64,000 nucleotides of DNA, taken from Symsagittifera roscoffensis. Its lineage: Eukaryota > Xenacoelomorpha > Acoela > Convolutidae. The notes under the pieces are model-generated. The model was not told where the DNA came from. It made no database searches and saw nothing but the letters and a program-made list of their open reading frames with translations. Position numbers and translations under genes: made by a program. The DNA lies in the NCBI RefSeq assembly GCF_963678635.1, contig NC_087064.1, positions 26,140,189 through 26,204,188 on the forward strand, in the 5' to 3' direction. This document shows, piece after piece, positions 50,369 to 59,198 of the stretch (position 1 is the first letter of the stretch; the number at the start of each line of letters is the position of its first letter).

Positions 50369-52126
50369 CTAGCGAAGGGTCTTACCACTTCGGCGTAGGG
50401 TTCCAACACTTTTTCGAAGGATCCCAGGACGTGGGCGAAGGGTTCCCAACACTTTAGCGAAGGGTCGTAACATTTTAGGGAAAGGTCCCAAGTCTTTGGC
50501 GAAGGGTTCCAACACTTTAGCGAAAGGTCCCAAGACTTTGGCGAAGGGTGCCAACACTTAAGCGAAGGGTCCCAACACTTTAGCGAAGGGTCCCAAGACT
50601 TTGGCGAAGTGTGCCAACACTTTAGCGAAGGGTCCCAATATTCTAGCGAAGGGTCTCAATACATAGCGAAGGGTCACAACACGTTGGCGAAGGGTCCCAA
50701 GATTTTGGCGAAGGGTCCCCAGACTTTGACGAATGTCCCAAGATTTTGGCGAAGGGTCTCAACACTTTAGCGAAAGATCCCAACACTTTAGCGAAAGGTC
50801 CCAAGACTTAGACGAAGGGTCTCAACACTTTAGCGAATGGTTCCAACACTTAAGCGAAAGGTCCCAACACTTCGGCGAAGGGTCACAACACTTCGGCGAA
50901 GGGTCACAACACTTTGGCGAAGGGTCCCAAGACTTTGGCGAAGGGTCCCAACACTTTAGCGAAGGGTTCCAAAACTTTGGTGAAGGGCCCCAACACCTTA
51001 AGGAAGGGTTCCTACACTCTAGCGAAGGGTCTTACCACTTCGGCGTAGGGTTCCAACACTTTTTCGAAGGATCCCAGGACTTTGGCGAAGGGTTCCCAAC
51101 ACTTTAGCGAAGGGTCGTAACATTTTAGGGAAAGGTCCCAAGTCTTTGGCGAAGGGTTCCAACACTTTAGCGAAAGGTCCCAAGACTTTGGCGAAGGGTG
51201 CCAATACTTAAGCGAAGGGTCCCAACACTTTAGCGAAGGGTCCCAAGACTTTGGCGAAGTGTGCCAACACTTTAGCGAAAGGTCCCAATATTCAAGCGAA
51301 GGGTCTCAATACATAGCGAAGGGTCACAACACGTTGGCGAAGGGTCCCAAGAGTTTGGCGAAGGGTCCCCAGACTTTGGAGAAAGTCCCAAGATTTTGGC
51401 GAAGGGTCTCAACACTTTAGCGAAGGGTCCCAACACTTTGGAGAAGGGTCCCAAGACTTTGGCGGAGGACCCAACACTTTAGCGAATGGTCCCAACACTT
51501 TGGAAAAGGGTCCCAACACTTCGGCGAAGGGTCACAACACTTCGGCGAAGGGTCACAACACTTTGGCGAAGGGTCCCAAGACTTTGGCGAAGGGTCCCAG
51601 CACTTTAGCGAAGGTTCCCAACACTTTAGCGAAGCGTCCCATTACTTCGGCGAAGGGCCCCAACACAATGGCGAAGGGCCCAATACTTTGGCGAAGGGTC
51701 CCAACTTTCTAGCGAAGGGTCTCAATACATAGCGAAGGGTCACAACACGTTGGTGAAGGGTCCCAAGACTTTGGCGAAGGGTCCCCAGACTTTGGCGAAG
51801 GCTCCCAAGATTTCGGCGAAGGGTCTCAAGACTTCAGCGAAGGGTCCCAACACTTTGGCGAAGGGTCCCAAGACTTTGGCGAAGGTCCCAACACTTTAGC
51901 GAATGGTCCCAACACCTTGGAAAAGGGTCCCAACACTTCGGCGAAGGGTCACAACAGTTCGGCGAAGGGTCCCAACCCTTTGGCGAAGGGTCTCAAGACT
52001 TTGGCGAAGGTTCCCAACACTCTAGCTAAGGGTCCCAGCACATTAGCGAAGGGTCCCAACACTTAAGCGAAGGGTTCCAAAACTTTGGTGAAGGGCCCCA
52101 ACACCTTAGGGAAGGGTTCCTACACT
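50369..52126 (+). repeat. 1,758-bp HOR, step 3 (standard)
   Basis: Standard unit with anchors at 50369 and 51019 (650 bp) and the next at 52127 (1,108 bp later). A private change GAAAGTCCCAAG replaces GAATGTCCCAAG near 51382. Confidence 0.9.
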
Positions 52127-53517
52127 CTAGCGAAGGGTCTTACCACTTCGGCGTAGGGTTCCAACACTTTTTCGAAGGATCCCAGGACTTTGGCGAAGGG
52201 TTCCCAACACTTTAGCGAAGGGTCGTAACATTTTAGGGAAAGGTCCCAAGTCTTTGGCGAAGGGTTCCAACACTTTAGCGAAAGGTCCCAAGACTTTGGC
52301 GAAGGGTGCCAACACTTAAGCGAAGGGTCCCAACACTTTAGCGAAGGGTCCCAAGACTTTGGCGAAGTGTGCCAACACTTTAGCGAAGGGTCCCAATATT
52401 CTAGCGAAGGGTCTCAATACATAGCGAAGGGTCACAACACGTTGGCGAAGGGTCCCAAGATTTTGGCGAAGGGTCCCCAGACTTTGACGAATGTCCCAAG
52501 ATTTTGGCGAAGGGTCTCAACACTTTAGCGAAAGTTCCCAACACTTTAGCGAAAGGTCCCAAGACTTAGACGAAGGGTCTCAACACTTTAGCGAATGGTT
52601 CCAACACTTAAGCGAAAGGTCCCAACACTTCGGCGAAGGGTCACAACACTTCGGCGAAGGGTCACAACACTTCGGCGAAGGGTCACAACACTTTGGCGAA
52701 GGGTCCCAAGACTTTGGCGAAGGGTCCCAACACTTTAGCGAAGGGTTCCAAAACTTTGGTGAAGGGCCCCAACATCTTAGGGAAGGGTTCCTACACTCTA
52801 GCGAAGGGTCTTACCACTTCGGCGTAGGGTTCAAACACTTTTTCGAAGGATCCCAGGACTTTGGCGAAGGGTTCCCAACACTTTAGCGAAGGGTCGTAAC
52901 ATTTTAGGGAAAGGTCCCAAGTCTTTGGCGAAGGGTTCCAACACTTTAGCGAAAGGTCCCAAGACTTTGGCGAAGGGTGCCAATACTTAAGCGAAGGGTC
53001 CCAACACTTTAGCGAAGGGTCCCAAGACTTTGGCGAAGTGTGCCAACACTTTAGCGAAAGGTCCCAATATTCAAGCGAAGGGTCTCAATACATAGCGAAG
53101 GGTCACAACACGTTGGCGAAGGGTCCCAAGACTTTGGCGAAGGGTCCCCAGACTTTGGCGAATGTCCCAAGATTTTGGCGAAGGGTCTCAACACTTAGCG
53201 AAGGGTCCCAACACTTTGGAGAAGGGTCCCAAGACTTTGGCGGAGGACCCAACACTTTAGCGAATGGTCCCAACACTTTGGAAAAGGGTCCCAACACTTC
53301 GGCAAAGGGTCACAACACTTCGGCGAAGGGTCACAACACTTTGGCGAAGGGTCCCAAGACTTTGGCGAAGGGTCCCAGCACTTTAGAGAAGGTTCCCAAC
53401 ACTTTAGCGAAGCGTCCCATTACTTCGGCGAAGGGTCCCAACATATTTGGGGGTCTACAGTTTGGTCGAAAATTGGTAATTTTCGACAAAAAATGGGTGT
53501 TTCTTGGGTCTAAATAG

Positions 53518-53577
53518 GAGATAAGTAATATATAGTAAGGACAATAATCTATAAATAGTCGTTAATAAATAGTACTA
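53518..53577. other. AT-rich stretch with TATA-like motif
   Basis: About 60 bp composed largely of A and T, with TATAAATAG at 53550-53558, a good match to a eukaryotic TATA box. No gene starts downstream, so a promoter role is unsupported. It may simply be a low-stability region at the island's left edge. Confidence 0.35.
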
Positions 53578-53646
53578 TACCCTCCTTTGCACCAAAATAT
53601 CCGAATTAAGACCCTTAACTCGGAAATTTGTAATCGATGGAGGGTA
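53578..53646. repeat. 69-bp palindromic module A
   Basis: Begins TACCCTCC (53578-53585) and ends GGAGGGTA (53639-53646), perfect 8-bp inverted ends. TTAA occurs at 53606-53609 and 53615-53618, placed symmetrically about the centre at 53612. In this copy the inner symmetry extends further (CCGA before, TCGG after), so a 23-nt central hairpin with a 5-nt loop is possible. It aligns without gaps to the other modules, with about 42 of 69 positions shared with module B by my count. Confidence 0.8.
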
Positions 53647-53803
53647 CAATCGGACCGCGCCAATCGTGCCCCCCACCACTTAAGTTTTAAGGAAATAGTA
53701 CCCGAACGATACTAAAATTGCTTCAACGATACCCAACAGTCGTTGCGGATGTTGTCCTTGATGTCCCTGTTGAGTGTGGAACACGTTGATCAGCCTGCCA
53801 CTC

Positions 53804-53872
53804 TACCCTCCGGTCACCGGCAAAATCACCATTAACGTGCTTAAACACTCAAATTACACTCGAGGGAGGGTA
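53804..53872. repeat. 69-bp palindromic module B
   Basis: Ends TACCCTCC and GGAGGGTA are perfect inverted repeats. TTAA sits at 53832-53835 and 53841-53844, mirror-placed about the centre 53838. It shares about 47 of 69 positions with module B' at 54180, without gaps. After the left end both have a CCGG-3 bp-CCGG-like motif. Confidence 0.8.
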
Positions 53873-53990
53873 CCCAACCCTTCACCAAAACACACAATCT
53901 CTCTATCAGAAACGATATAAATCAATCTGAAACAACAACAAATAGGAAGGCCAGATCACATCTCGTCCGGAAATAACATATAAACTGTCA

Positions 53991-54140
53991 CTTTATGTTT
54001 TTTACTGTTTTTGGTCTTTTTTGGATTTTTTTTACTGTTTTTTGTACTTTTTTGTTTTTAAATAAATTTATTTTTGGCTTTTTCTTGGTTATACACTATT
54101 TTTGTTTGGTTTTACGCTTTCTCTTTAATTGTTTTTGGTC
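53991..54140. repeat. T-rich tract with a 30-bp internal repeat
   Basis: About 150 bp dominated by T runs on the + strand. TTTTTTACTGTTTTT occurs at 53998-54012 and again from 54028 (30 bp later), and GTTTTTGGTC appears at both ends (about 54007 and 54131). It could be a reverse-oriented degenerate A-rich tail, a simple-sequence expansion or a nucleosome-excluding tract. The sequence alone does not decide. Confidence 0.6.
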
Positions 54141-54179
54141 CTGGGACCTCAGGACAAGCGGGCTCTAGATTTCCCACCT

Positions 54180-54248
54180 AACCCTCCGGCCCCCGGAATT
54201 TTCGGTGTTAACTAAGTTAAAAAGCTAAATTGCACTAGACGGAGGGTA
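54180..54248. repeat. 69-bp palindromic module B'
   Basis: Ends AACCCTCC and GGAGGGTA, one mismatch from a perfect inverted repeat. TTAA at 54208-54211 and 54217-54220, mirror-placed. Closest to module B. Only two bases (CG) separate it from the next module. Confidence 0.8.
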
Positions 54249-54250
54249 CG

Positions 54251-54319
54251 CACCTTCCCCCTAGTACAACAACGGTCATTAAGGCCTCTAACTCGGGCTT
54301 ACGCCCGGAGCGGAGGGTA
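54251..54319. repeat. 69-bp palindromic module A'
   Basis: Ends CACCTTCC and GGAGGGTA. The centre has TTAA (54279-54282) and CTAA (54288-54291). It shares the run TAACTCGG and the ATTAAG core with module A in the same positions (about 35 of 69 identical, concentrated at the ends and centre). It also contains a strong hairpin, CTCGGGC (54292-54298), loop TTAC, GCCCGGAG (54303-54310), with one bulged G. Confidence 0.72.
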
Positions 54320-54989
54320 CGTCGCTGAAACGCTTGCTGATCATGATGGTTTCATGCCTTTAACAGGCCCACCCAGGAGCGCCATAAAAACGTCTATGTA
54401 ACATTCGCCCAAATATCACACAGCGACGGAGCGTAGAAAAAGTACCTATCAACGACTGGCAGGCGTCAGTTACCTTAATTCTACTCGTTTTTCACCGTCT
54501 CGACCTTGCCAGTTGATTTTCTGGTCTGTTTAGGGCAAAGTAAAAAGTTACCATTTTTAGGCCATCAGTCAAACGACTTTTGATCAGCTTTCGTTTGCAT
54601 GCGAACACAACCACATAGCTGAGTCTCGGATCCTCAGACCACGTGATTGTCATTAAAAACACGGCTCGAACAACCTATTTTATTATGTTTTTGTGTGACA
54701 GTTTTATATTAAATCCATTGGAGATGGATTGACCCTTTCCTTTTTCTATCTACTCATGCTCTGAAATATTAAATAATAACGGTGTTAATTAAGATCTAGG
54801 ACATTACAGCAGCTGTTATAGTCAGTTTTCACAGTCCCTTCACATATAACAGTCTCTGGGGGACCAAGCCTCCGCTCCCGTGAGTTTCTTGAGATAACAC
54901 TCCTATATTTCGTGTCCCGGGAGGGTTCCGTGGTATTTCTCTTCCCCCCACTGAAGCCTCCGTCTCCACAAATATCTGTCGCTAAGGTC
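54320..54989. other. Unassigned island sequence
   Basis: Unique-looking DNA between module A' and the hairpin. It holds a CACGTG palindrome (54640-54645), and CGGTGTTAATTAAG (54780-54793) resembles the centre of module B' without module ends. AAGCCTCCG occurs at about 54866 and 54957. No gene, tRNA or known element recognised. Confidence 0.5.
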
Positions 54990-55016
54990 CTTATCGTGTG
55001 TTCTTGCCACGATAAG
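54990..55016. other. Perfect 9-bp inverted repeat (hairpin)
   Basis: CTTATCGTG (54990-54998) and CACGATAAG (55008-55016) are exact reverse complements separated by nine bases. It is the longest perfect short-loop hairpin I saw in the island. No following T run or gene makes it a recognisable terminator, so its role is unknown. Confidence 0.6.
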
Positions 55017-55177
55017 AGGCTCCGTGTTTTTTTTGTCTCTGATACAACTGTTCTTCACAATCTATATCGTGGTTCTGATTTTCGTCTTTTTTATTCAAAA
55101 TGGCCGTCTTTTTTCTATTTCTCAGAAATGTTCTTCTTCCGATCGAAATTTTAAAAATAAAAATTCTAGAACATTCT

Positions 55178-55246
55178 GACCCTCCGTCGCAACACTTTTC
55201 TGTTCATAAGGCCTTTAGTCACTCTTTTTTCTGTCGCGGGAAGGTT
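55178..55246. repeat. Decayed fifth 69-bp module
   Basis: Starts GACCCTCC and ends GGAAGGTT exactly 69 bp apart. The centre reads ATAA at module positions 29-32 and TTAG at 38-41, with GGCCT between them as in module A'. Ends and centre are each one or two bases from consensus, so it is probably a diverged copy. It lies 20 bp inside the right edge of the island. Confidence 0.5.
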
Positions 55247-55724
55247 GTGCTGTGTCATCCGGCAGAATGGCACAGGCCCAATACTTTGACGAAGGGTCCC
55301 AACTTTCTAGCGAAGGGTCTCAATACATAGCGAAGGGTCACAACACGTTGGTGAAGGGTCCCAAGACTTTGGCGAAGGGTCCCCAGACTTTGGCGAAGGG
55401 TCCCAAGATTCCGGCGAAGGGTCTCAAGACTTCAGCGAAGGGTCCCAACACTTTGGCGAAGGGTCCCAAGACTTTGGCGAAGGTCCCAACACTTTAGCGA
55501 ATGGCCCCAACACCTTGGAAAAGGGTCCCAACACTTCGGCGAAGGGTCACAACAGTTCGGCGAAGGGTCCCAACCCTTTGGCGAAGGGTCTCAAGACTTT
55601 GGCGGAGGTTCCCAACACTCTAGCTAAGGGTCCCAGCACATTAGCGAAGGGTCCCAACACTTAAGCGAAGGGTTCCAAAACTTTGGTGAAGGGCCCCAAC
55701 ACCTTAGGGAAGGGTTCCTACACT

Positions 55725-57440
55725 CTAGCGAAGGGTCTTACCACTTCGGCGTAGGGTTCCAACACTTTTTCGAAGGATCCCAGGACTTTGGCGAAGGGTT
55801 CCCAACACTTTAGCGAAGGGTCGTAACATTTTAGGGAAAGGTCCCAAGTCTTTGGCGAAGGGTTCCAACACTTTAGCGAAAGGTCCCAAGACTTTGGCGA
55901 AGGGTGCCAACACTTAAGCGAAGGGTCCCAACACTTTAGCGAAGGGTCCCAAGACTTTGGCGAAGTGTGCCAACACTTTAGCGAAGGGTCCCAATATTCT
56001 AGCGAAGGGTCTCAATACATAGCGAAGGGTCACAACACGTTGGCGAAGGGTCCCAAGATTTTGGCGAAGGGTCCCCAGACTTTGACGAATGTCCCAAGAT
56101 TTTGGCGAAGGGTCTCAACACTTTAGCGAAAGTTCCCAACACTTTAGCGAAAGGTCCCAAGACTTAGACGAAGGGTCTCAACACTTTAGCGAATGGTTCC
56201 AACACTTAAGCGAAAGGTCCCAACACTTCGGCGAAGGGTCACAACACTTCGGCGAAGGGTCACAACACTTTGGCGAAGGGTCCCAAGACTTTGGCGAAGG
56301 GCCCCAACACCTTAGGGAAGGGTTCCTACACTCTAGCGAAGGGTCTTACCACTTCGGCATAGGGTTCCAACACTTTTTCGAAGGATCCCAGGACTTTGGC
56401 GAAGGGTTCCCAACACTTTAGCGAAGGGTCGTAACATTTTAGGGAAAGGTCCCAAGTCTTTGGCGAAGGGTTCCAACACTTTACCGAAAGGTCCCAAGAC
56501 TTTGGCGAAGGGTATCAATACTTAAGCGAAGGGTCCCAACACTTTAGCGTAGGGTCCCAAGACTTTGGCGAAGTGTGCCAACACTTTAGCGAAAGGTCCC
56601 AATATTCAAGCGAAGGGTCTCAATACATAGCGAAGGGTCACAACACGTTGGCGAAGGGTCCCAAGACTTTGGCGAAGGGTCCCCAGACTTTGGCGAATGT
56701 CCCAAGATTTTGGCGAAGGGTCTCAACACTTTAGCGAAGGGTCCCAACACTTTGGAGAAGGGTCCCAAGACTTTGGCGGAGGACCCAACACTTTAGCGAA
56801 TGGTCCCAACACTTTGGAAAAGGGTCCCAACACTTCGGCGAAGGGTCACAACACTTCGGCGAAGGGTCACAACACTTTGGCGAAGGGTCCCAAGACTTTG
56901 GCGAAGGGTCCCAGCACTTTAGCGAAGGTTCCCAACACTTTAGCGAAGCGTCCCATTACTTCGGCGAAGGGTCCCAACACAATGGCGAAGGGCCCAATAC
57001 TTTGGCGAAGGGTCCCAACTTTCTAGCAAAGGGTCTCAATACATAGCGAAGGGTCACAATACGTTGGTGAAGGGTCCCAAGACTTTGGCGAAGGGTCCCC
57101 AGACTTTGGCGAAGGGTCCCAAGATTTCGGCGAAGGGTCTCAAGACTTCAGCGAAGGGTCCCAACACTTTGGCGAAGGGTCCCAAGACTTTGGCGAAGGT
57201 CCCAACACTTTAGCGAATGGTCCCAACACCTTGGAAAAGGGTCCCAACACTTCGGCGAAGGGTCACAACAGTTCGGCGAAGGGTCCCAACCCTTTGGCGA
57301 AGGGTCTCAAGACTTTGGCGAAGGTTCCCAACACTCTAGCTAAGGGTCCCAGCACATTAGCGAAGGGTCCCAACACTTAAGCGAAGGGTTCCAAAACTTT
57401 GGTGAAGGGCCCCAACACCTTAGGGAAGGGTTCCTACACT
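55725..57440 (+). repeat. 1,758-bp HOR, step 5 (1,716 bp)
   Basis: Anchors at 55725 and 56333 (608 bp). The unit is 42 bp short, exactly two monomers: the CCAACACTTTAG and CCAAAACTTTGGTG monomers missing near 56300. The second part is the standard 1,108 bp. Confidence 0.9.
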
Positions 57441-59198
57441 CTAGCGAAGGGTCTTACCACTTCGGCGTAGGGTTCCAACACTTTTTCGAAGGATCCCAGG
57501 ACTTTGGCGAAGGGTTCCCAACACTTTAGCGAAGGGTCGTAACATTTTAGGGAAAGGTCCCAAGTCTTTGGCGAAGGGTTCCAACACTTTAGCGAAAGGT
57601 CCCAAGACTTTGGCGAAGGGTGCCAACATTTAAGCGAAGGGTCCCAACACTTTAGCGAAGGGTCCCAAGACTTTGGCGAAGTGTGCCAACACTTTAGCGA
57701 AGGGTCCCAATATTCTAGCGAAGGGTCTCAATACATAGCGAAGGGTCACAACACGTTGGCGAAGGATCCCAAGATTTTGGCGAAGGGTCCCCAGACTTTG
57801 ACGAATGTCCCAAGATTTTGGCGAAGGGTCTCAACACTTTAGCGAAAGTTCCCAACACTTTAGCGAAAGGTCCCAAGACTTAGACGAAGGGTCTCAACAC
57901 TTTAGCGAATGGTTCCAACACTTAAGCGAAAGGTCCCAACACTTCGGCGAAGGGTCACAACACTTCGGCGAAGGGTCACAACACTTTGGCGAAGGGTCCC
58001 AAGACTTTGGCGAAGGGTCCCAACACTTTAGCGAAGGGTTCCAAAACTTTGGTGAAGGGCCCCAACACCTTAGGGAAGGGTTCCTACACTCTAGCGAAGG
58101 GTCTTACCACTTCGGCGTAGGGTTCCAACACTTTTTCGAAGGATCCCAGGACTTTGGCGAAGGGTTCCCAACACTTTAGCGAAGGGTCGTAACATTTTAG
58201 GGAAAGGTCCCAAGTCTTTGGCGAAGGGTTCCAACACTTTAGCGAAAGATCCCAAGACTTTGGCGAAGGGTGCCATTACTTAAGCGAAGGGTCCCAACAC
58301 TTTAGCGAAGGGTCCCAAGACTTTGGCGAAGTGTGCCAACACTTTAGCGAAAGGTCCCAATATTCAAGCGAAGGGTCTCAATACATAGCGAAGGGTCACA
58401 ACACGTTGGCGAAGGGTCCCAAGACTTTGGCGAAGGGTCCCCAGACTTTGGCGAATGTCCCAAGATTTTGGCGAAGGATCTCAACACTTTAGCGAAGGGT
58501 CCCAACACTTTGGAGAAGGGTCCCAAGACTTTGGCGGAGGACCCAAAACTTTAGCGAATGGTCCCAACACTTTGGAAAAGGGTCCCAACACTTCGGCGAA
58601 GGGTCACAACACTTCGGCGAAGGGTCACAACACTTTGGCGAAGGGTCCCAAGACTTTGGCGAAGGGTCCCAGCACTTTAGCGAAGGGTCCCAACACTTTA
58701 GCGAAGCGTCCCATTACTTCGGCGAAGGGTCCCAACACAATGGCGAAGGATCCCAATACTTTGGCGAAGGGTCCCAACTTTCTAGCGAAGGGTCTCAATA
58801 CATAGCGAAGGGTCACAACACGTTGGTGAAGGGTCCCAAGACTTTGGCGAAGGGTCCCCAGACTTTGGCGAAGGGTCCCAAGATTTCGGCGAAGGGTCTC
58901 AAGACTTCAGCGAGGGTCCCAACACTTTGGCGAAGGGTCCCAAGACTTTGGCGAAGGTCCCAACACTTTAGCGAATGGTCCCAACACCTTGGAAAAGGGT
59001 CCCAACACTTCGGCGAAGGGTCACAACAGTTCGGCGAAGGGTCCCAACCCTTTGGCGAAGGGTCTCAAGACTTTGGCGAAGGTTCCCAACACTCTAGCTA
59101 AGGGTCCCAGCACATTAGCGAAGGGTCCCAACACTTAAGCGAAGGGTTCCAAAACTTTGGTGAAGGGCCCCAACACCTTAGGGAAGGGTTCCTACACT
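57441..59198 (+). repeat. 1,758-bp HOR, step 6 (standard)
   Basis: Anchors at 57441, 58091 and 59199 give the standard 650 + 1,108 bp. It differs from its neighbours by scattered single bases, for example CCATTACTTAAGC near 58272. Confidence 0.92.

Larger units (their letters stand above)
1..53443 (+). repeat. 21-bp satellite array, left arm
   Basis: Continuous head-to-tail tandem array of a 21-bp monomer made of GCGAAG, GGTCCC and AACACTTTA in that order, about 52% GC in the consensus. All monomers I read lie in the same orientation. GCGAAG and the ACTTT block are the steadiest parts. The middle varies most (GGTCAC, GGTCGT, GGTCTC, GGTTCC, GGTGCC, GGATCC, GGTACC, GGGCCC). The end alternates among ACTTTA, ACTTTG, ACTTCG and ACTCTA before the next GCG. 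Occasional 20-, 22- and 27-bp monomers shift the frame. Variant monomers recur in fixed order, giving the higher-order blocks listed separately. This organisation is known for eukaryotic satellites evolving by unequal exchange. No gene is visible inside. Confidence 0.97.
53444..55265. other. Non-satellite island inserted in the array
   Basis: The only sequence without 21-bp periodicity. The left flank ends in GGTCCCAACA (53434-53443). The right flank resumes at AATGGC (55266), which in other copies of the same unit follows directly after CAACAC. The net gain is 1,820 bp. Composition differs clearly: AT-rich and T-rich stretches alternate with short GC-rich palindromes. I found no terminal inverted repeats, no poly-A tail at an edge and no clear target-site duplication. 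At most, CA is shared between the last two left-flank bases and 55263-55264. Open frames are short (80 codons at 54912-55154, 76 at 55100-55330 running into the satellite) and resemble nothing I recognise. I regard the island as non-coding, origin unknown. Confidence 0.92.
52127..55724 (+). repeat. 1,758-bp HOR, step 4, interrupted by the island
   Basis: Anchors at 52127, 52798 (671 bp, one extra CACTTCGG monomer) and 55725. The second part is 2,927 bp instead of 1,108. After correcting for one base lost near 53195 (CACTTAGCG for CACTTTAGCG), the excess is 1,820 bp, which equals the island measured locally. The unit is otherwise intact on both sides. Confidence 0.92.

Noticed and set aside
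1-53443. CRISPR-like array of short repeats
   Set aside because: The repeats are contiguous 21-bp monomers with no spacers and no cas genes. The variation is substitution within monomers.
1-53443. CENP-B box in the satellite
   Set aside because: I looked for the TTCG...CGGGA pattern of the box. The monomers contain CTTCGG and CGAAGGG but not in the required arrangement, so centromere identity is not supported this way.
53038-53517. 159-codon open frame crossing from satellite into the island
   Set aside because: Most of it is the repeat frame. The last ~22 codons are simply read into the island until the first stop.
53550-53558. TATAAATAG as a promoter
   Set aside because: Matches a TATA box, but it lies in a 60-bp AT-rich stretch where such a match is likely by chance, and no transcript or gene is evident downstream.
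53578-54319. 69-bp modules as tRNA genes
   Set aside because: Length is close to a tRNA, but there is no T-loop TTC motif, no D-loop GG, and the symmetry is a simple palindrome rather than a cloverleaf.
54367-54435. Possible sixth module ending GGAGCGTA at 54435
   Set aside because: The right end is one base from consensus but the left end matches only 4 of 8 and the central TTAA pair is absent.
54757-54825. Possible module around CGGTGTTAATTAAG
   Set aside because: The centre matches module B', but neither end resembles TACCCTCC or GGAGGGTA at the required distance.
54912-55154. 80-codon open frame in the island
   Set aside because: Low-complexity, phenylalanine- and serine-rich translation of T-rich DNA with no recognisable domain. 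Length is compatible with chance.
53444-55265. Island as a Helitron, LTR element or LINE
   Set aside because: No TC start or CTRR end with 3' hairpin, no long terminal repeats, no poly-A at an edge, and no reverse transcriptase, integrase or helicase-like translation.
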